Shown here one piece after another: positions 6,360-6,692 of a DNA stretch of 6,692 bases. The position numbers and the translations under genes are program-made. Numbering within the stretch: position 1 is the first letter of the stretch; every line of letters begins with the position of its first letter. Origin of the DNA: Cellvibrionales bacterium UBA5860 (GTDB lineage: Bacteria; Pseudomonadota; Gammaproteobacteria; Pseudomonadales; Porticoccaceae); NCBI GenBank assembly GCA_002431545.1, contig DJFY01000117.1:1-6692 (forward strand). Direction: 5' to 3'. The notes beneath the pieces were generated by a model that was given only the letters and a program-made list of their open reading frames with translations, made no database searches and was not told the DNA's origin.

Positions 6360-6449
6360 TTTCCCACAAGCTCAAAGCTCAAGAAAGCAGAGAACTGACA
6401 GGTTTCCGGCTCGCAAATTTTCGAAAACCGGTGGCTGGCCCTCTACAAG

Positions 6450-6692
6450 CTACAGCGTATCGCGATCGCGAATACCCATCAGATACAGGATACCGTCGAG
6501 CCCGATGTTCGATAGCGCTTGCTTAGCACTGGCTCTAACCAGAGGTTTGGCACGATAAGCAATACCCAGGCCGGCGATACCCAGCATCGGTAGATCATTG
6601 GCACCATCTCCCACCGCAACCGTCTGCTCGAGACTGATGTTGTAGCGATGGGCCAGCTGCTCGAGCAGCTCTGCTTTGCGCTGACCATCGAC
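6450..6692 (-). CDS. serB: Phosphoserine phosphatase SerB, C-terminal part (cut by window edge)
   Basis: SerB is a HAD-family phosphatase that converts O-phosphoserine to L-serine in the last step of serine biosynthesis. The window holds 80 codons and the TAG stop. Visible are VDGQRKAELLEQLA, with the conserved lysine after the QR, then the HAD motif VGDGANDLPML, whose Asp residues bind Mg2+, then AGLGIAYRAKPLVRASA and LDGILYLMG near the C-terminus. This matches the end of proteobacterial SerB. Most of the protein, including the nucleophile DxDxT motif, lies beyond position 6692. It converges on the fimX-like gene with 90 bases between the stops, where I see no clear intrinsic terminator. The gene has no start in the window, so it is easily missed by ORF callers that require one. 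Confidence 0.93.
   Translation of the reverse strand, partial: VDGQRKAELLEQLAHRYNISLEQTVAVGDGANDLPMLGIAGLGIAYRAKPLVRASAKQALSNIGLDGILYLMGIRDRDTL

Noticed and set aside
6360..6449. Terminator between convergent fimX-like and serB genes
   Set aside because: Only weak pairings (CCGG/CCGG, GGTTT/AAACC) and the palindrome TTTTCGAAAA were found; none forms a GC-rich stem followed by a T-run.

Overview
The window looks like chromosomal DNA of a gammaproteobacterium related to the Pseudomonas/Cellvibrio side of the class. Three things point there: a minus-strand block rnpB - mraZ - rsmH - ftsL (the start of the division and cell wall, dcw, cluster), a FimX-type REC-PAS-GGDEF-EAL protein, and serB next to it. 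As I recall, Pseudomonas aeruginosa has both rnpB beside mraZ and fimX beside serB. No phage, IS, CRISPR or tRNA signal was seen.

Layout. 1-221 (-): 5' part of ftsL, cut by the window edge. 218-1156 (-): rsmH, overlapping ftsL by 4 bases (ATGA). 1160-1624 (-): mraZ, 3 bases ahead of rsmH, with a GTG start. 1651-1680: three GTGG repeats at exact 10-base spacing, a textbook MraZ operator, with a plausible promoter just upstream. 1727-2258: about 530 bases without a gene, holding a terminator-like hairpin and several small inverted and direct repeats. 2259-2620 (-): rnpB, the RNase P RNA. 2896-3843 (+): an amidohydrolase of the phosphotriesterase / phosphotriesterase-like lactonase family with all metal ligands present. 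3844-4271: about 430 bases without a gene, ending in a TATAAT promoter element. 4272-6359 (+): a FimX-like protein in which all three signalling domains have lost key catalytic residues. 6450-6692 (-): 3' end of serB, convergent with fimX.

How they work together. mraZ, rsmH and ftsL form one translationally coupled unit in which MraZ probably controls its own operon; the products are a transcription factor, a 16S rRNA methyltransferase and a divisome membrane protein. The FimX-like protein is most likely a c-di-GMP sensor for type IV pilus function rather than an enzyme. The phosphotriesterase-family gene is alone between two conserved blocks, so its context does not reveal its substrate.

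I see no convincing new multi-gene system here. The points most worth a second look are the fully degenerate FimX-like protein, the orphan phosphotriesterase-like enzyme, an unusual substitution in RsmH, and the repeat-rich spacer between rnpB and mraZ.
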